Assembly: GCF_014203355.1 (NCBI RefSeq)
Contig: NZ_JACHIR010000001.1
Coordinates: forward strand, 5,334,038 to 5,398,037
Reading direction: 5' to 3'
DNA: 64,000 nucleotides
Origin: Kutzneria kofuensis
GTDB taxonomy: Bacteria > Actinomycetota > Actinomycetes > Mycobacteriales > Pseudonocardiaceae
Numbering within the stretch: the stretch's first letter is position 1; each line of letters begins with the position of its first letter. Positions 1 through 7,979 of the stretch are shown in pieces. The translations under genes and the position numbers were made by a program. The notes below the pieces were generated by a model that did not search any database, was not told the origin of the DNA, and saw only the letters and a program-made list of their open reading frames with translations.

Positions 1-28
1 GGACCGCGCCCCGTCGCCGCTCGCCCAT
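1..28 (-). CDS. N-terminal stub of a TetR-type repressor (RifQ-like), runs off the left edge
   Basis: Only nine codons are visible, reading MGERRRGAV on the minus strand from an ATG at 28, preceded by a GGGAG ribosome site. A short basic N-terminus divergent from an exporter gene is typical of TetR efflux repressors. In the rifamycin cluster the exporter RifP is paired with the TetR repressor RifQ. The assignment rests on context and the two palindromes in the intergenic region; the residues themselves are too few to identify a family. Confidence 0.45.
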
Positions 29-50
29 CGGTACTCCCTCACTCACGTGC

Positions 51-118
51 AAGACACACTTGCGTATCTTAACCGGCCGACCTACAGTAGCCGTCAATAA
101 GAAACAGCGACGTATCTT
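51..118. promoter_or_regulatory. Two copies of a 20-bp imperfect palindrome, probable TetR operators of the exporter
   Basis: Positions 51-70 and 99-118 each form a 20-bp imperfect palindrome beginning AAGA and ending GTATCTT; each matches its own reverse complement at 14 of 20 positions. The copies are 48 bp apart start to start and lie between the divergent TetR-like and exporter starts. Twin operators in a divergent efflux promoter are the usual TetR arrangement. None of the activator boxes found elsewhere in the cluster is present here, so export seems to be controlled separately. Confidence 0.55.
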
Positions 119-130
119 GGGATGTGCCCA

Positions 131-1588
131 ATGTCCTCGTCCAGCAAGCCCGCTTCCGAACGCATCGACCCCGAGGTGCTGAAGCTGGCGTTCACGATCA
201 TCGTCGGCGCGCTGGCGCCGATGTTCGACACGACGATCGTCAGCGTCGGCATCAACGACCTCGCCCGCGAACTGCGCGCTCCGCTCGGCACGATCCAGTG
301 GGTGAGCACCGGCTACCTGCTGGCCATGTTCGTCGCCATCCCGCTCGTCGGCTGGTTCCAGTCCCGGCTCGGCGGCAAGCGGGTCTGGCTCGGCTCGCTC
401 GGGCTGTTCCTGGTCGGCTCCGTGCTGTGCGCGCTGTCCTGGGACGTCACCAGCCTGATCGTGTTCCGGGTCCTGCAGGGCGTCAGCGCCGGCGTGATGA
501 TGCCGATGATGATGACGCTGATCATGCAGGCCGCCCGGGGGCGCAACACCGGCCGGCTGATGGCCACCGTCTCGCTGCCCATCGCGCTCGGCCCGATCCT
601 CGGCCCGGTGCTGGGCGGCCTGCTGCTGGCCTCGGGCATCTGGCAGCTGCTGTTCCTGATCAACATCCCGTTCTGTGTCGTCGGCCTCTGGCTCGCCGTC
701 CGGAACCTGCCGGAGGACAAGCCCGCCGGCGACCGGCCGCCGCTCGACGTCGTCGGCATCCTCCTGCTGCCGCCGGGCGCGGCCGCCCTCATCTACGGCC
801 TGTCCCAGATCGGCGGCGCCGGTGGCTTCGGCGCTCCCCAGGTGCTGATCCCGCTGCTGGCCGGCGCCGTCCTGATCGCCGTCTTCATCGTGCGGTCGCT
901 GCCACGCGGGGCCAAGGCACTGGTCAACATCTCCCTGTTCGGCCACCGCTCGGTCGCCTCGTCCTCGGTGCTGTACTTCCTCAGCGGCGCCACCCTGTAC
1001 GGGGCGATGCTGCTGCTGCCGCTGTTCTGGCAGCAGGCCCGGGGCGAGGACGCTCTCGGCGCCGGCCTGCTGCTCATCCCGCAGGGCATCGGCACGCTGC
1101 TGTCCCGGTTCGTCGCCGGGCGCTACACCGACAAGGTCGGCGCCCGCTGGGTCGCGCTGATCGGGTTCGCCGCCGTGGTCCTGACCACCGTGCCGTTCAC
1201 GTTCGTCACCGCCGACACGTCCAACCTGGTGCTGACGGGCCTGTTGCTGCTGCGCGGCCTCGGCATGGGCGTCGCCACCATCCCGCTGGCCAGCGCCGCC
1301 TACGTCGGCCTGGACCACGCGTCCATCCCCAGCGCCACCATGATCGTCCTGATCATCCAGCAGATCGGCGGCTCGCTGGGCATCGCCGTGCTGGCCGTGA
1401 TCCTGCAGCGGGCCTCCGCCGGCGCGACCGACCTGACCGCCCTCACCCACGCGTTCAGCACCACCTTCTGGTGGTCGATCGGCCTCACCGCGCTGGCCGT
1501 GCCGCTGTGCCTGCTGCTGCCCGGCCGGCCCAAGCCCGCGCCGGCCGCCGAGACCACCGCCGGAGCCGAAGTCCCTGCCGAGGCCTGA
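131..1588 (+). CDS. MFS multidrug exporter, DHA2 family (RifP-like)
   Basis: The 485-residue integral membrane protein is predicted to export the antibiotic by proton antiport. It has the DHA2 length and many hydrophobic segments. The first cytoplasmic loop carries a motif A-like stretch (GWFQSRLGGKRVW), and a motif C-like GPILGPVLGG follows in the fifth helix. I chose the ATG at 131 because GGGA lies 8 nt upstream; the ATG at 122 overlaps that site. It diverges from a TetR-like gene and precedes a P450, matching the RifP/RifQ pair of rifamycin producers. The C-terminus is Pro/Ala/Glu-rich. Substrate identity is inferred from context. Confidence 0.85.
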   Translation: MSSSSKPASERIDPEVLKLAFTIIVGALAPMFDTTIVSVGINDLARELRAPLGTIQWVSTGYLLAMFVAIPLVGWFQSRLGGKRVWLGSLGLFLVGSVLCALSWDVTSLIVFRVLQGVSAGVMMPMMMTLIMQAARGRNTGRLMATVSLPIALGPILGPVLGGLLLASGIWQLLFLINIPFCVVGLWLAVRNLPEDKPAGDRPPLDVVGILLLPPGAAALIYGLSQIGGAGGFGAPQVLIPLLAGAVLIAVFIVRSLPRGAKALVNISLFGHRSVASSSVLYFLSGATLYGAMLLLPLFWQQARGEDALGAGLLLIPQGIGTLLSRFVAGRYTDKVGARWVALIGFAAVVLTTVPFTFVTADTSNLVLTGLLLLRGLGMGVATIPLASAAYVGLDHASIPSATMIVLIIQQIGGSLGIAVLAVILQRASAGATDLTALTHAFSTTFWWSIGLTALAVPLCLLLPGRPKPAPAAETTAGAEVPAEA

Positions 1589-1612
1589 GCTGGCCTTTCG
1601 GGCCCGCCAGCG

Positions 1613-1656
1613 CTGTCAGGTTGGGGGATGTTGGGCGGATTCGTCCTTCCTATGGT
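1613..1656 (+). promoter_or_regulatory. RifZ-type activator box plus -10 upstream of the first P450
   Basis: CTGTC-N8-GGATG occupies 1613-1630, followed after 20 nt by a TATGGT -10-like hexamer at 1651-1656. The box and spacing match the other cluster promoters and resemble the RifZ box (CTACC-N8-GGATG) described in Amycolatopsis mediterranei. Confidence 0.7.
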
Positions 1657-1764
1657 TCCCCGACGGGGCAGTGTGCCCGCCCCACGCCAGCGACCCGGTC
1701 ACACGGCCGAGGCAGCCGGTGAGTCGTTCTCGGTGACCCGGAATCCTCTTCGATGGAGTACGTC

Positions 1765-2988
1765 ATGAGCGAGACAACCCTCGAGTGCCAGCGGCCACGG
1801 CCGTTCCCGCTGGAGCGCACGTCGGTGCCGGAGCCGGCGGGCGACTACCGCCGGCTGCGCGCGGAGCAGCCGATCATCAAGGTCTCGCTGCCGACCGAGC
1901 AGGAGGCGTGGCTGGTCACCCGGTACTCCGACGTCCGCGCGCTGCTGATCGACGAGCGCATCAGCGCCGACCGCAGCCACCCGAACTTCCCGCTGCGCCG
2001 GCCGGTGCAGTCGGTGCTGCGCAAGGGCTTCAGCGCCCAGGCCAAGTCGCTGCTGGCGCTGGACCTGCCGGAGCACACCGCGCCCCGGCGGATGCTGGCC
2101 AACGAGTTCACCCTGCGTCGGATCAACGAGCTGCGGCCGGTAATCCAGAAGATCGTGGACGACCGGATCGACGAGATGCTGGCCGCGGGGCCGCCGGCCG
2201 ACCTGATCTCCGACCTGGCCACGCAGGTGCCGTCCCGGATGATCTGCGAGCTGCTCGGCGTGCCGCTGGAGAGCCGGGAGTTCTTCCAGGACCGCACCCT
2301 GACTCTGCAGCTGCCGGGCAGCACCCCCGAGCAGCAGCTGCAGGCCGCGGACGACCTGGCCAGGTTCCTGGACGAGCTGGTCACCGAGAAGGAGCGCGAA
2401 CCCAGCGACGACGTGCTCGGCCGGCTGGTCCTGCGCAACCGGGACACCGAGGTCTACACCCACGACCTGCTGGTCGGCATGGCGCAGAACCTGCTGATCG
2501 GCGGGCACGAGACCACCATCAACGCGATCGCGCTGGGCACCATCGGCCTGCTGCAGCGCCCCGACGTCATCGCCGAGCTGCAGTCCGACCCGGACATGAT
2601 CGTCGCGACCGTCGAGGAGATCCTGCGCTACTACCCGATCTTCGACGTGATGGTCCGGGTGGCCAAGGAGGACATCGAGATCGGCGGCGTGACGATCAAG
2701 GCGGGCGACGGCGTGGTGCTGGCGCTCGGTTCGTGCAACCGGGACGAGGAGCGCTTCGCCGACGGCGACACCTTCGACGCCCGCCGGGGCGACCGCCAGC
2801 ACGTGACCTTCGGCTACGGCATCCACCAGTGCCTGGGCCAGAACCTGGCCCGGGTGGAGCTGGAGATCGTGTTCGCCACGCTGTTCCGCCGGATCCCCAC
2901 CCTGCGGCTGGCCGTCGACCTCGACGAGGTGCCGTTCAAGGTCACCTCGACGATCACCGGCGTGTTCCGGCTGCCGGTGACCTGGTAG
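1765..2988 (+). CDS. Cytochrome P450 (bacterial class I)
   Basis: This 407-residue soluble P450 is expected to oxidise the ansamycin scaffold using ferredoxin-delivered electrons. Visible landmarks are the I-helix oxygen-activating motif GGHETT, the K-helix EEILRY ExxR motif and the haem loop FGYGIHQCLG with the cysteine ligand near the C-terminus. The ATG at 1765 is preferred because GGAG lies 6 nt upstream; the ATG at 1753 overlaps that site. It is the first gene after an activator box and is followed by two hairpins, so it probably forms its own transcript. Which oxidation it performs cannot be decided from sequence alone. Confidence 0.9.
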   Translation: MSETTLECQRPRPFPLERTSVPEPAGDYRRLRAEQPIIKVSLPTEQEAWLVTRYSDVRALLIDERISADRSHPNFPLRRPVQSVLRKGFSAQAKSLLALDLPEHTAPRRMLANEFTLRRINELRPVIQKIVDDRIDEMLAAGPPADLISDLATQVPSRMICELLGVPLESREFFQDRTLTLQLPGSTPEQQLQAADDLARFLDELVTEKEREPSDDVLGRLVLRNRDTEVYTHDLLVGMAQNLLIGGHETTINAIALGTIGLLQRPDVIAELQSDPDMIVATVEEILRYYPIFDVMVRVAKEDIEIGGVTIKAGDGVVLALGSCNRDEERFADGDTFDARRGDRQHVTFGYGIHQCLGQNLARVELEIVFATLFRRIPTLRLAVDLDEVPFKVTSTITGVFRLPVTW

Positions 2989-3016
2989 CCCGCACAACCG
3001 AAAGTCGCTCCACCGA

Positions 3017-3090
3017 GCGGGTCGGTCCCGACCGACCCGCCCCCCGACGCCGGCCCGGTCGACCACACCCCTCCATGGTGGTCGACCGGG
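3017..3090 (+). terminator. Tandem hairpins after the first P450
   Basis: Inverted repeats 3017-3026/3031-3040 (10 bp) and 3054-3066/3078-3090 (13 bp) lie between the P450 stop at 2988 and the next activator box at 3117. No T-tract is evident, as is common in actinomycetes. Confidence 0.55.
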
Positions 3091-3116
3091 CTCGGCCCTG
3101 TTTCGCGCCGGAAAGT

Positions 3117-3162
3117 CCACCAAACCAAGGGATGGTCCCGGCCCGGGCGGGGGCCGCAAGCT
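3117..3162 (+). promoter_or_regulatory. Degenerate RifZ-type box upstream of the second P450
   Basis: CCACC-N8-GGATG at 3117-3134 differs from the local CTRTC consensus in the first half only. A CAAGCT hexamer at 3157-3162 lies 22 nt downstream; the same hexamer follows the other degenerate box near 12,225. Confidence 0.5.
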
Positions 3163-3224
3163 TCAGGCGCCGTCACCGGCGCGACTGATCTCACGAAGAA
3201 CCCGTTCCGTCAGAAGGGAACGTC

Positions 3225-4403
3225 ATGGCCGCAGTTGCCGACACCTGGGGTGCTCCCCGATCGCTGTTCTGGCTGCACGGGGAGCGGCCGGCCGCGCCGG
3301 TCTCCTTCGACGAGGCGTCCAAGGTGTGGAACGTCTACGGCCATGCCGACGCGCTGCGGATCCTCAACGATCCGGCCACCTACTCCTCCGAGGTGCAGCG
3401 CAAGATCCCCATCGACGACCGGCTCAACGAGGGCAACCTGCTGCGCATGGACGGCGTGCCGCACGCCAAGCTGCGCAAGATCGTCAGCCGGGTCTTCACG
3501 CCGAAGGTGGTGGCGGGGCTCGAACCGCGGATCGCCGCGGTCACGGCCGAGCTGCTGGACGGCCTGGCCGGCCGGGACAAGTTCGACCTGATCGAGGAGC
3601 TGGCCTACCCGCTGCCGGTCATCGTCATCGCCGAGCTCCTGGGGGTGCCCGCCGAGGACCGACCGCTGTTCAAGCAGTGGGTGGACATGATGTTCCACGG
3701 CCGCGAGGAGATCTTCATCGAGGCCGACGGCGACGAGAAGGTCGTCATGAACGGGGCCGAGGAGGTCCTGCGCTACATCGCCGAGCACGTGGCGAAGCGC
3801 CGGGAGAACCCGGGCGAGGACCTGCTGTCCAAGCTCGTCGAGGCCGAGGTGGACGGCGAGCGCCTGTCCGAGAGCGAGATCGTCAACTTCGGCTTCGTGC
3901 TGCTGCTCACCGGCCACATCACCACGACCATGTTGCTGGGCAACGCGGTGCTGTGCCTGGACACCTATCCGTACTGGCAGGAGCAGGTGCGCGAGAACCC
4001 CGAGCTCATCCCGGCGGTCATCGAGGAGTCCCTGCGGCTGCTGCCGCCGTTCTCCGCCGTCTCCCGGCTCACCAACGAGGAGGTGGAGCTGAGCGGGCAG
4101 CGCATTCCCGCCAACGAGCTGGTGATGGTGTGGCTGGCGGCGGCCAACCGGGACGAGGAGGCGTTTCCCGAACCCGACACCTTCAACCCGGCGCGCGACC
4201 CCAACAACCACCTCTCCTTCGGCCGCGGCGTCCACTTCTGCCTCGGCGCCCCGCTGGCCCGGCTGGAGGGCCGCATCGCGCTGGAGATCCTGCTGGACCG
4301 CTACCCGTTCCTGTGCACCGATCCGGAGGACCCGCCGGTGTTCCGGCCGCTGCCGATCATGAGCGGCATCGACAAGCTGCCGCTGCTGGTCGACACGGAG
4401 TGA
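3225..4403 (+). CDS. Cytochrome P450 with altered I-helix
   Basis: This 392-residue P450 has a good haem loop (FGRGVHFCLGAPLAR) and an ExxR motif (EESLRLLPP). The I-helix reads LLTGHITTTM, so the acidic residue normally next to the catalytic threonine (E or D before T) is replaced by isoleucine. This variation occurs in P450s that use substrate groups for proton delivery or that catalyse unusual reactions. The ATG at 3225 follows GAAGGGAACGTC. It is divergent in sequence from the two closely related P450s at 9,486 and 26,751. Function in ansamycin tailoring is inferred from its position. Confidence 0.88.
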   Translation: MAAVADTWGAPRSLFWLHGERPAAPVSFDEASKVWNVYGHADALRILNDPATYSSEVQRKIPIDDRLNEGNLLRMDGVPHAKLRKIVSRVFTPKVVAGLEPRIAAVTAELLDGLAGRDKFDLIEELAYPLPVIVIAELLGVPAEDRPLFKQWVDMMFHGREEIFIEADGDEKVVMNGAEEVLRYIAEHVAKRRENPGEDLLSKLVEAEVDGERLSESEIVNFGFVLLLTGHITTTMLLGNAVLCLDTYPYWQEQVRENPELIPAVIEESLRLLPPFSAVSRLTNEEVELSGQRIPANELVMVWLAAANRDEEAFPEPDTFNPARDPNNHLSFGRGVHFCLGAPLARLEGRIALEILLDRYPFLCTDPEDPPVFRPLPIMSGIDKLPLLVDTE

Positions 4404-4452
4404 GCCCGCCGCGATCGGTCCACCACGGACGGTGAATCGGCCGGTCAGACGG

Positions 4453-4497
4453 CTATCAAGGCGAGGGATGCCCGGCCGGCCGGACCCGACCTAGCCT
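4453..4497 (+). promoter_or_regulatory. RifZ-type box plus TAGCCT -10 upstream of the methyltransferase
   Basis: CTATC-N8-GGATG at 4453-4470, then 21 nt, then TAGCCT at 4492-4497. It precedes the methyltransferase-P450 pair at 4,542-6,809. Confidence 0.75.
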
Positions 4498-4541
4498 ACG
4501 AATCGTTACGCCCGGGAAAGAACGAGGCTTGAGGGGTACTG

Positions 4542-5360
4542 GTGACGAAGCCGACACCGTTCAAGGTTGGCGAGGCCTACGACAGCTTCGCGGACCTGCT
4601 CGACCAGCTCTGGGGCGCGAACCTGCACCACGGCTTCTGGAGCGGCGATCCCGACGAGTCGTTCGACGACGCCACCACCCGGCTGACCGACAAGCTGACC
4701 GCCCTGCTGGCCGCCAAGCCGGGGGACCGCCTGCTCGACATCGGTTGCGGCAACGGCGAACCGGCCATCCGGCTGGCCACCGCGCACGGCATCTCGGGCG
4801 TGGGCATCTCGATCGCCCCGGGCCAGATCGACCGGGCCAACGAGCGGGCGGCCGCGGCCGGCCTGGCCGACCGGCTGTCGTTCCAGGTCGCCGACGCGAT
4901 GGACATGCCGTTCCCGGACGAGTCGTTCGACCTCGTGTGGGCGTTGGAGTCCTTGCACCACATGCCCGATCGCTGGCACGTGGTCCGCGAGGCGGCCCGG
5001 GTGCTGCGGCCCGGCGGCCGGCTCGCGCTCGGCGACTTCTTTCTGCGCAGTGTCGACGGCCGCCCGGCCGACGCCTCCAGCTGCGAGCTGGTGTCGATGG
5101 GCGCGCTCAAGCTCGTCGAGCTCGACGAGTACCAGGACCAGCTGCGCGCGGCCGGCCTGGAGCCCGACGGCGTCGAGGACGTCAGCGACGGCACGCGGCC
5201 GTCGTGGGGCAAGGCGGCCGAGCGGTTCGAGGCGGCCCGCGAGGCGGCCGAGCACCACATCGGCCCGGAGCAGTTCCAGACCACGCTGCGCCGGTTCCGC
5301 CAGTTCAGCGACGAGCCGTCGGTGGGCTATGTCCTGCTGACCGCCCGCAAGCCGGCCTGA
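4542..5360 (+). CDS. SAM-dependent O-methyltransferase, Rif14-like (copy 1)
   Basis: This 272-residue class I methyltransferase has the SAM-binding motif I LLDIGCGNGEPAI near residue 65, an acidic residue later in the second strand region and the SLHHMPDRW post-III segment typical of UbiE/gamma-tocopherol-type enzymes. Family knowledge: Rif14 methylates the C27 hydroxyl in rifamycin biosynthesis, and this protein has the same size and layout. The GTG start follows GAGGGG by 5 nt. A strikingly similar second copy lies at 24,270, so one of them may act on the sugar or on another hydroxyl. It is followed 102 nt later by a P450 with no new promoter box, suggesting co-transcription. Confidence 0.85.
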   Translation: MTKPTPFKVGEAYDSFADLLDQLWGANLHHGFWSGDPDESFDDATTRLTDKLTALLAAKPGDRLLDIGCGNGEPAIRLATAHGISGVGISIAPGQIDRANERAAAAGLADRLSFQVADAMDMPFPDESFDLVWALESLHHMPDRWHVVREAARVLRPGGRLALGDFFLRSVDGRPADASSCELVSMGALKLVELDEYQDQLRAAGLEPDGVEDVSDGTRPSWGKAAERFEAAREAAEHHIGPEQFQTTLRRFRQFSDEPSVGYVLLTARKPA

Positions 5361-5462
5361 CCACATGGCCTCAGCGTCCACAGTGGACGTGACGGTGCGG
5401 CACGCGTCCACGATCCGGCCGTTCCTCCGCTAGGCCCGCACACATCACCCTTGGAGGGGAAC

Positions 5463-6809
5463 ATGGACACCACCAGCGAGACCCTGGACGCCGCCGCCGG
5501 CACCTGCCCCATGGCCGCCGCCACGACGACCGAGACCTGCCCGCTGGACATGACGGACGCGCAGCTGCTCAGCGACCCGTTCCGGGGCTATTCCAGACTG
5601 CGCGAGGAACAACGCGTCATCCGGGCGGTGTATCCCAGCTCGCCCACCCCGGTGTGGCTGATCACCCGCTACGACGACGTCAAGGAGATGTTGGGGGACA
5701 AGCGCTTCGCCAACAACCCCGGCAGCGTTCCCGGCGCCAACGTCGACAACGTGCACCACGAGCTGGTCGAGGCCCTTGGCCTGGAAGAGAAGTACATCAA
5801 GATCTTCACCAGCAGCCTGCTCGACGCCGACGGCGAGGACCACGTCCGGCTGCGCCGGCTGGTGTCGCGGGCCTTCACCGCGCGGCGGGTCGCCGACATG
5901 CGGCCGCGGGTGGAGGAGATCAACAACTGGCTGCTCGACGAGATGGAGCGCATCGAGGCCGAGGACAACGACGAGGATCCGGCCGGCGTGGTCGACCTCA
6001 TCGAGCACTTCGCCTACAAGTTCCCGATCAACGTCATCTGCGAGCTGATCGGCATTCCCGAGGCCGACCGGCCCCAGTGGCGGCAGTGGGGCAAGGACGC
6101 GTTCTCGCTGACGCCGGGGGCGCAGAACAAGCCGCTGCAGGGCATGATCGACCAGATCACCGAGCTGGTCGAGCTGCGCCGGGCCGAGCCGACCGGCGAC
6201 CTGCTGTCCGCGCTGATCGACGCGCACGACGAGTCCGGCGACCGGCTCACCGAGACCGAGCTGATCACCATGGTGCTGACGCTGGTGCTGGCCGGCACCG
6301 AGAACTCGTCGCAGACCATCGGCAACGGCACCGTCGCGCTGCTGACCCACCCCGAGGAGAAGGCCAAGCTGCGCGCCAACCCGGCGCTGCTGCCGGGCGC
6401 GATCCACGAGCTGATGCGCTGGTGCGGCCCGCTGCACAGCACCCAGTTCCGGCACGCCGTCGAGGACGTGGAGCTCGGTGGCCAGCTGATCAGGCAGGGC
6501 GAGCGGGTGATGGGCATGCTGGTCGCGGCCAACTACGACCCGCGCTACTTCCCGGAGCCCGACAAGCTGGACCTGAGCCGGCACGCCGACATCCAGCGCG
6601 AGCTGCACGTCGGTTTCGGCGCCGGCCTGCACTACTGCCTCGGCGCGCACCTGGCCAAGCAGGAGTTCGAGGTGGCGTTCAGCAGCCTGCTCAACCGCTA
6701 CCCGCACATGGAGCTCGCGGTGCCGGCCGAGGAGTTGGAGCGGCAGAACATGCCCGGCTCGTGGCGGCTGCGTCGGCTGCCCGTCCGGTTGAACGTCTCG
6801 GCCTCGTAG
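5463..6809 (+). CDS. Cytochrome P450 with N-terminal extension and atypical I-helix
   Basis: At 448 residues this is longer than the other P450s here because of an N-terminal stretch with two CP-containing segments (TCPMAA, TCPLDM) and an acidic insert near residue 160 (EAEDNDED). The haem loop is FGAGLHYCLGAHLAK and the ExxR motif is ELMR. The I-helix reads LAGTENSSQT, so the usual GxE/DT is altered to GTENS. The ATG at 5463 follows GGAGGGG. The unusual oxygen-binding helix makes an atypical oxidation plausible. Rif5 performs an atypical C-C double-bond cleavage in rifamycin biosynthesis, but I cannot show orthology. Confidence 0.88.
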   Translation: MDTTSETLDAAAGTCPMAAATTTETCPLDMTDAQLLSDPFRGYSRLREEQRVIRAVYPSSPTPVWLITRYDDVKEMLGDKRFANNPGSVPGANVDNVHHELVEALGLEEKYIKIFTSSLLDADGEDHVRLRRLVSRAFTARRVADMRPRVEEINNWLLDEMERIEAEDNDEDPAGVVDLIEHFAYKFPINVICELIGIPEADRPQWRQWGKDAFSLTPGAQNKPLQGMIDQITELVELRRAEPTGDLLSALIDAHDESGDRLTETELITMVLTLVLAGTENSSQTIGNGTVALLTHPEEKAKLRANPALLPGAIHELMRWCGPLHSTQFRHAVEDVELGGQLIRQGERVMGMLVAANYDPRYFPEPDKLDLSRHADIQRELHVGFGAGLHYCLGAHLAKQEFEVAFSSLLNRYPHMELAVPAEELERQNMPGSWRLRRLPVRLNVSAS

Positions 6810-6829
6810 CGGCCGGCGGCACGGCCATG

Positions 6830-6868
6830 GATCCCACCGCCGATCGTTGCGCGATCAGCGGTGGGATC
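6830..6868 (+). terminator. Hairpin terminator after the third P450
   Basis: An 11-bp arm at 6830-6840 pairs with 6858-6868, with additional pairing in the interior (CGATCG/CGCGATC), 20 nt after the P450 stop. Confidence 0.65.
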
Positions 6869-6963
6869 AGTGTTCTCAAACCGGTCTCCAGTTCGGAGAA
6901 GGCGAACTAACCTACCCACAACACAAGATCATCGATGACGGCGACAAGGGAGACGGCACGATC

Positions 6964-7497
6964 ATGAAGCATGCAGGCAGAGTCGGTCCGGCGGTCGGGC
7001 TGTCGGCGACCGTCCTGGCCGCCGCCCTCCTCGCGACGGGCTGCGGCGCCCCGGCGAGCAACGCCGCGGACACCCCCAAGGGCGACGACCGCGGCGACAT
7101 CACGCAGCTGATCTACAAGTTCTACGACAACATGGAGAAGAACCAGTACGACAAGGAAAAGGACGTGCTGGCCGACGGGGTGACCGTCAAGAACCCCGGC
7201 GGCGGCGTGACCACCGGCGCGGACAAGGTCATCGCCAACGCGTCGGCGGCGGCCAAGAACGAGGACCGGACCCAGCACGTCGTCACCAACGTCATCGTCG
7301 ACGTCAACGGCGACAAGGCCACCGCGCAGGCGGACGTGGACCAGCTCTTCGGCAGCAGCAAGACCCCGCAGGGCAAGCTCGCCCCGGAGCCCACCATGCG
7401 GCTCAGCTCGAAGATGCACTTCGAGGCGACCCGCACGGCCAACGGCTGGCGCGTGTCGCACATCGAGGGCGACCTGCTGTGGGCCGTCCAGAAGTAA
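6964..7497 (+). CDS. Secreted lipoprotein with a SnoaL/NTF2-like domain
   Basis: This 177-residue protein starts with a lipoprotein signal: a basic N-terminus, a hydrophobic stretch and the lipobox LATGC with Cys27 as the lipidation site. The remainder, with DITQLIYKFYDNMEKNQYD and a C-terminal WRVSHIEGDLLW, looks like an NTF2/SnoaL-like fold and is predicted to sit on the outer face of the membrane. I chose the ATG at 6964 because the signal peptide begins there; the in-frame upstream ATG at 6847 would bury it. No activator box precedes it, so it may not belong to the antibiotic regulon. Role unknown; a scavenging or binding function is possible. Confidence 0.75.
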   Translation: MKHAGRVGPAVGLSATVLAAALLATGCGAPASNAADTPKGDDRGDITQLIYKFYDNMEKNQYDKEKDVLADGVTVKNPGGGVTTGADKVIANASAAAKNEDRTQHVVTNVIVDVNGDKATAQADVDQLFGSSKTPQGKLAPEPTMRLSSKMHFEATRTANGWRVSHIEGDLLWAVQK

Positions 7498-7509
7498 CCG
7501 GACGAACGA

Positions 7510-7545
7510 AAGGCCACCCTGGTGGGGATTCCCCAGGGTGGCCTT
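7510..7545. terminator. Bidirectional terminator between lipoprotein and ferredoxin genes
   Basis: A perfect 13-bp inverted repeat (7510-7522 with 7533-7545) starts 12 nt after the lipoprotein stop and ends 20 nt before the ferredoxin stop, between convergent genes. Confidence 0.8.
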
Positions 7546-7565
7546 GATCTGTGCGCTGTGGGCGG

Positions 7566-7889
7566 TCAGTTCAGCCTGGTGCTCGGGTCCACGAACACGT
7601 CGTCGCCGTCGATCCGCACCGCGTAGACGGCGACCGGCTCCAGCGCCGGCGGCGCGGTCGGCTCGCCGGTGCGCAGGTCGAAGCACGCCCCGTGCATCCA
7701 GCACTCGATCTCGCCCTCGGTGACCTCGCCGTCCGACAGCTTCAGGAAGGCGTGCGAGCACTCGTTGCGCAGGGCGTGCACCTCGTCGCCGTCGCGCACC
7801 AGCACGACCGGCACGTCACCGACCTCGACGGCGAACGGCTTGTTGTCGTCCAGTTCGGACAGTGCACACACTCTGATCGCTTGCGACAT
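7566..7889 (-). CDS. Rieske-type [2Fe-2S] ferredoxin
   Basis: This 107-residue protein carries the Rieske signature CSH ... CWMHG, providing two Cys and two His ligands for a [2Fe-2S] cluster, and it has the compact length of dioxygenase-type ferredoxins. It lies downstream of the minus-strand P450 at 7,980 and is a likely electron donor to P450s of the cluster or to the Fe-S dehydratase at 10,785. The ATG at 7889 follows GAGATGGGG; an in-frame ATG at 7922 has no good ribosome site. No ferredoxin reductase is seen in the window. Confidence 0.85.
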   Translation of the reverse strand: MSQAIRVCALSELDDNKPFAVEVGDVPVVLVRDGDEVHALRNECSHAFLKLSDGEVTEGEIECWMHGACFDLRTGEPTAPPALEPVAVYAVRIDGDDVFVDPSTRLN

Positions 7890-7922
7890 GGCGCCCCATC
7901 TCACGGGAAATCGTGGTGACAC

Positions 7923-7959
7923 GGGTCCTGGCGGCCCGGGAACCGGACCGCCAGGACCC
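7923..7959 (-). terminator. 12-bp hairpin between P450 and ferredoxin genes
   Basis: GGGTCCTGGCGG at 7923-7934 pairs perfectly with 7948-7959 across a 13-nt loop. It lies between the P450 stop and the ferredoxin start on the minus strand, so it may partly terminate the transcript or stabilise the P450 message and set unequal expression. Confidence 0.5.
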
Positions 7960-7979
7960 GCGGGTGAAACGGTTCGGCC

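Noticed and set aside
124-1722. Long Arg/Pro-rich open frame overlapping the exporter gene
   Set aside because: It is an out-of-frame shadow of the exporter; low-complexity R/A/P composition is typical of high-GC shadow frames.
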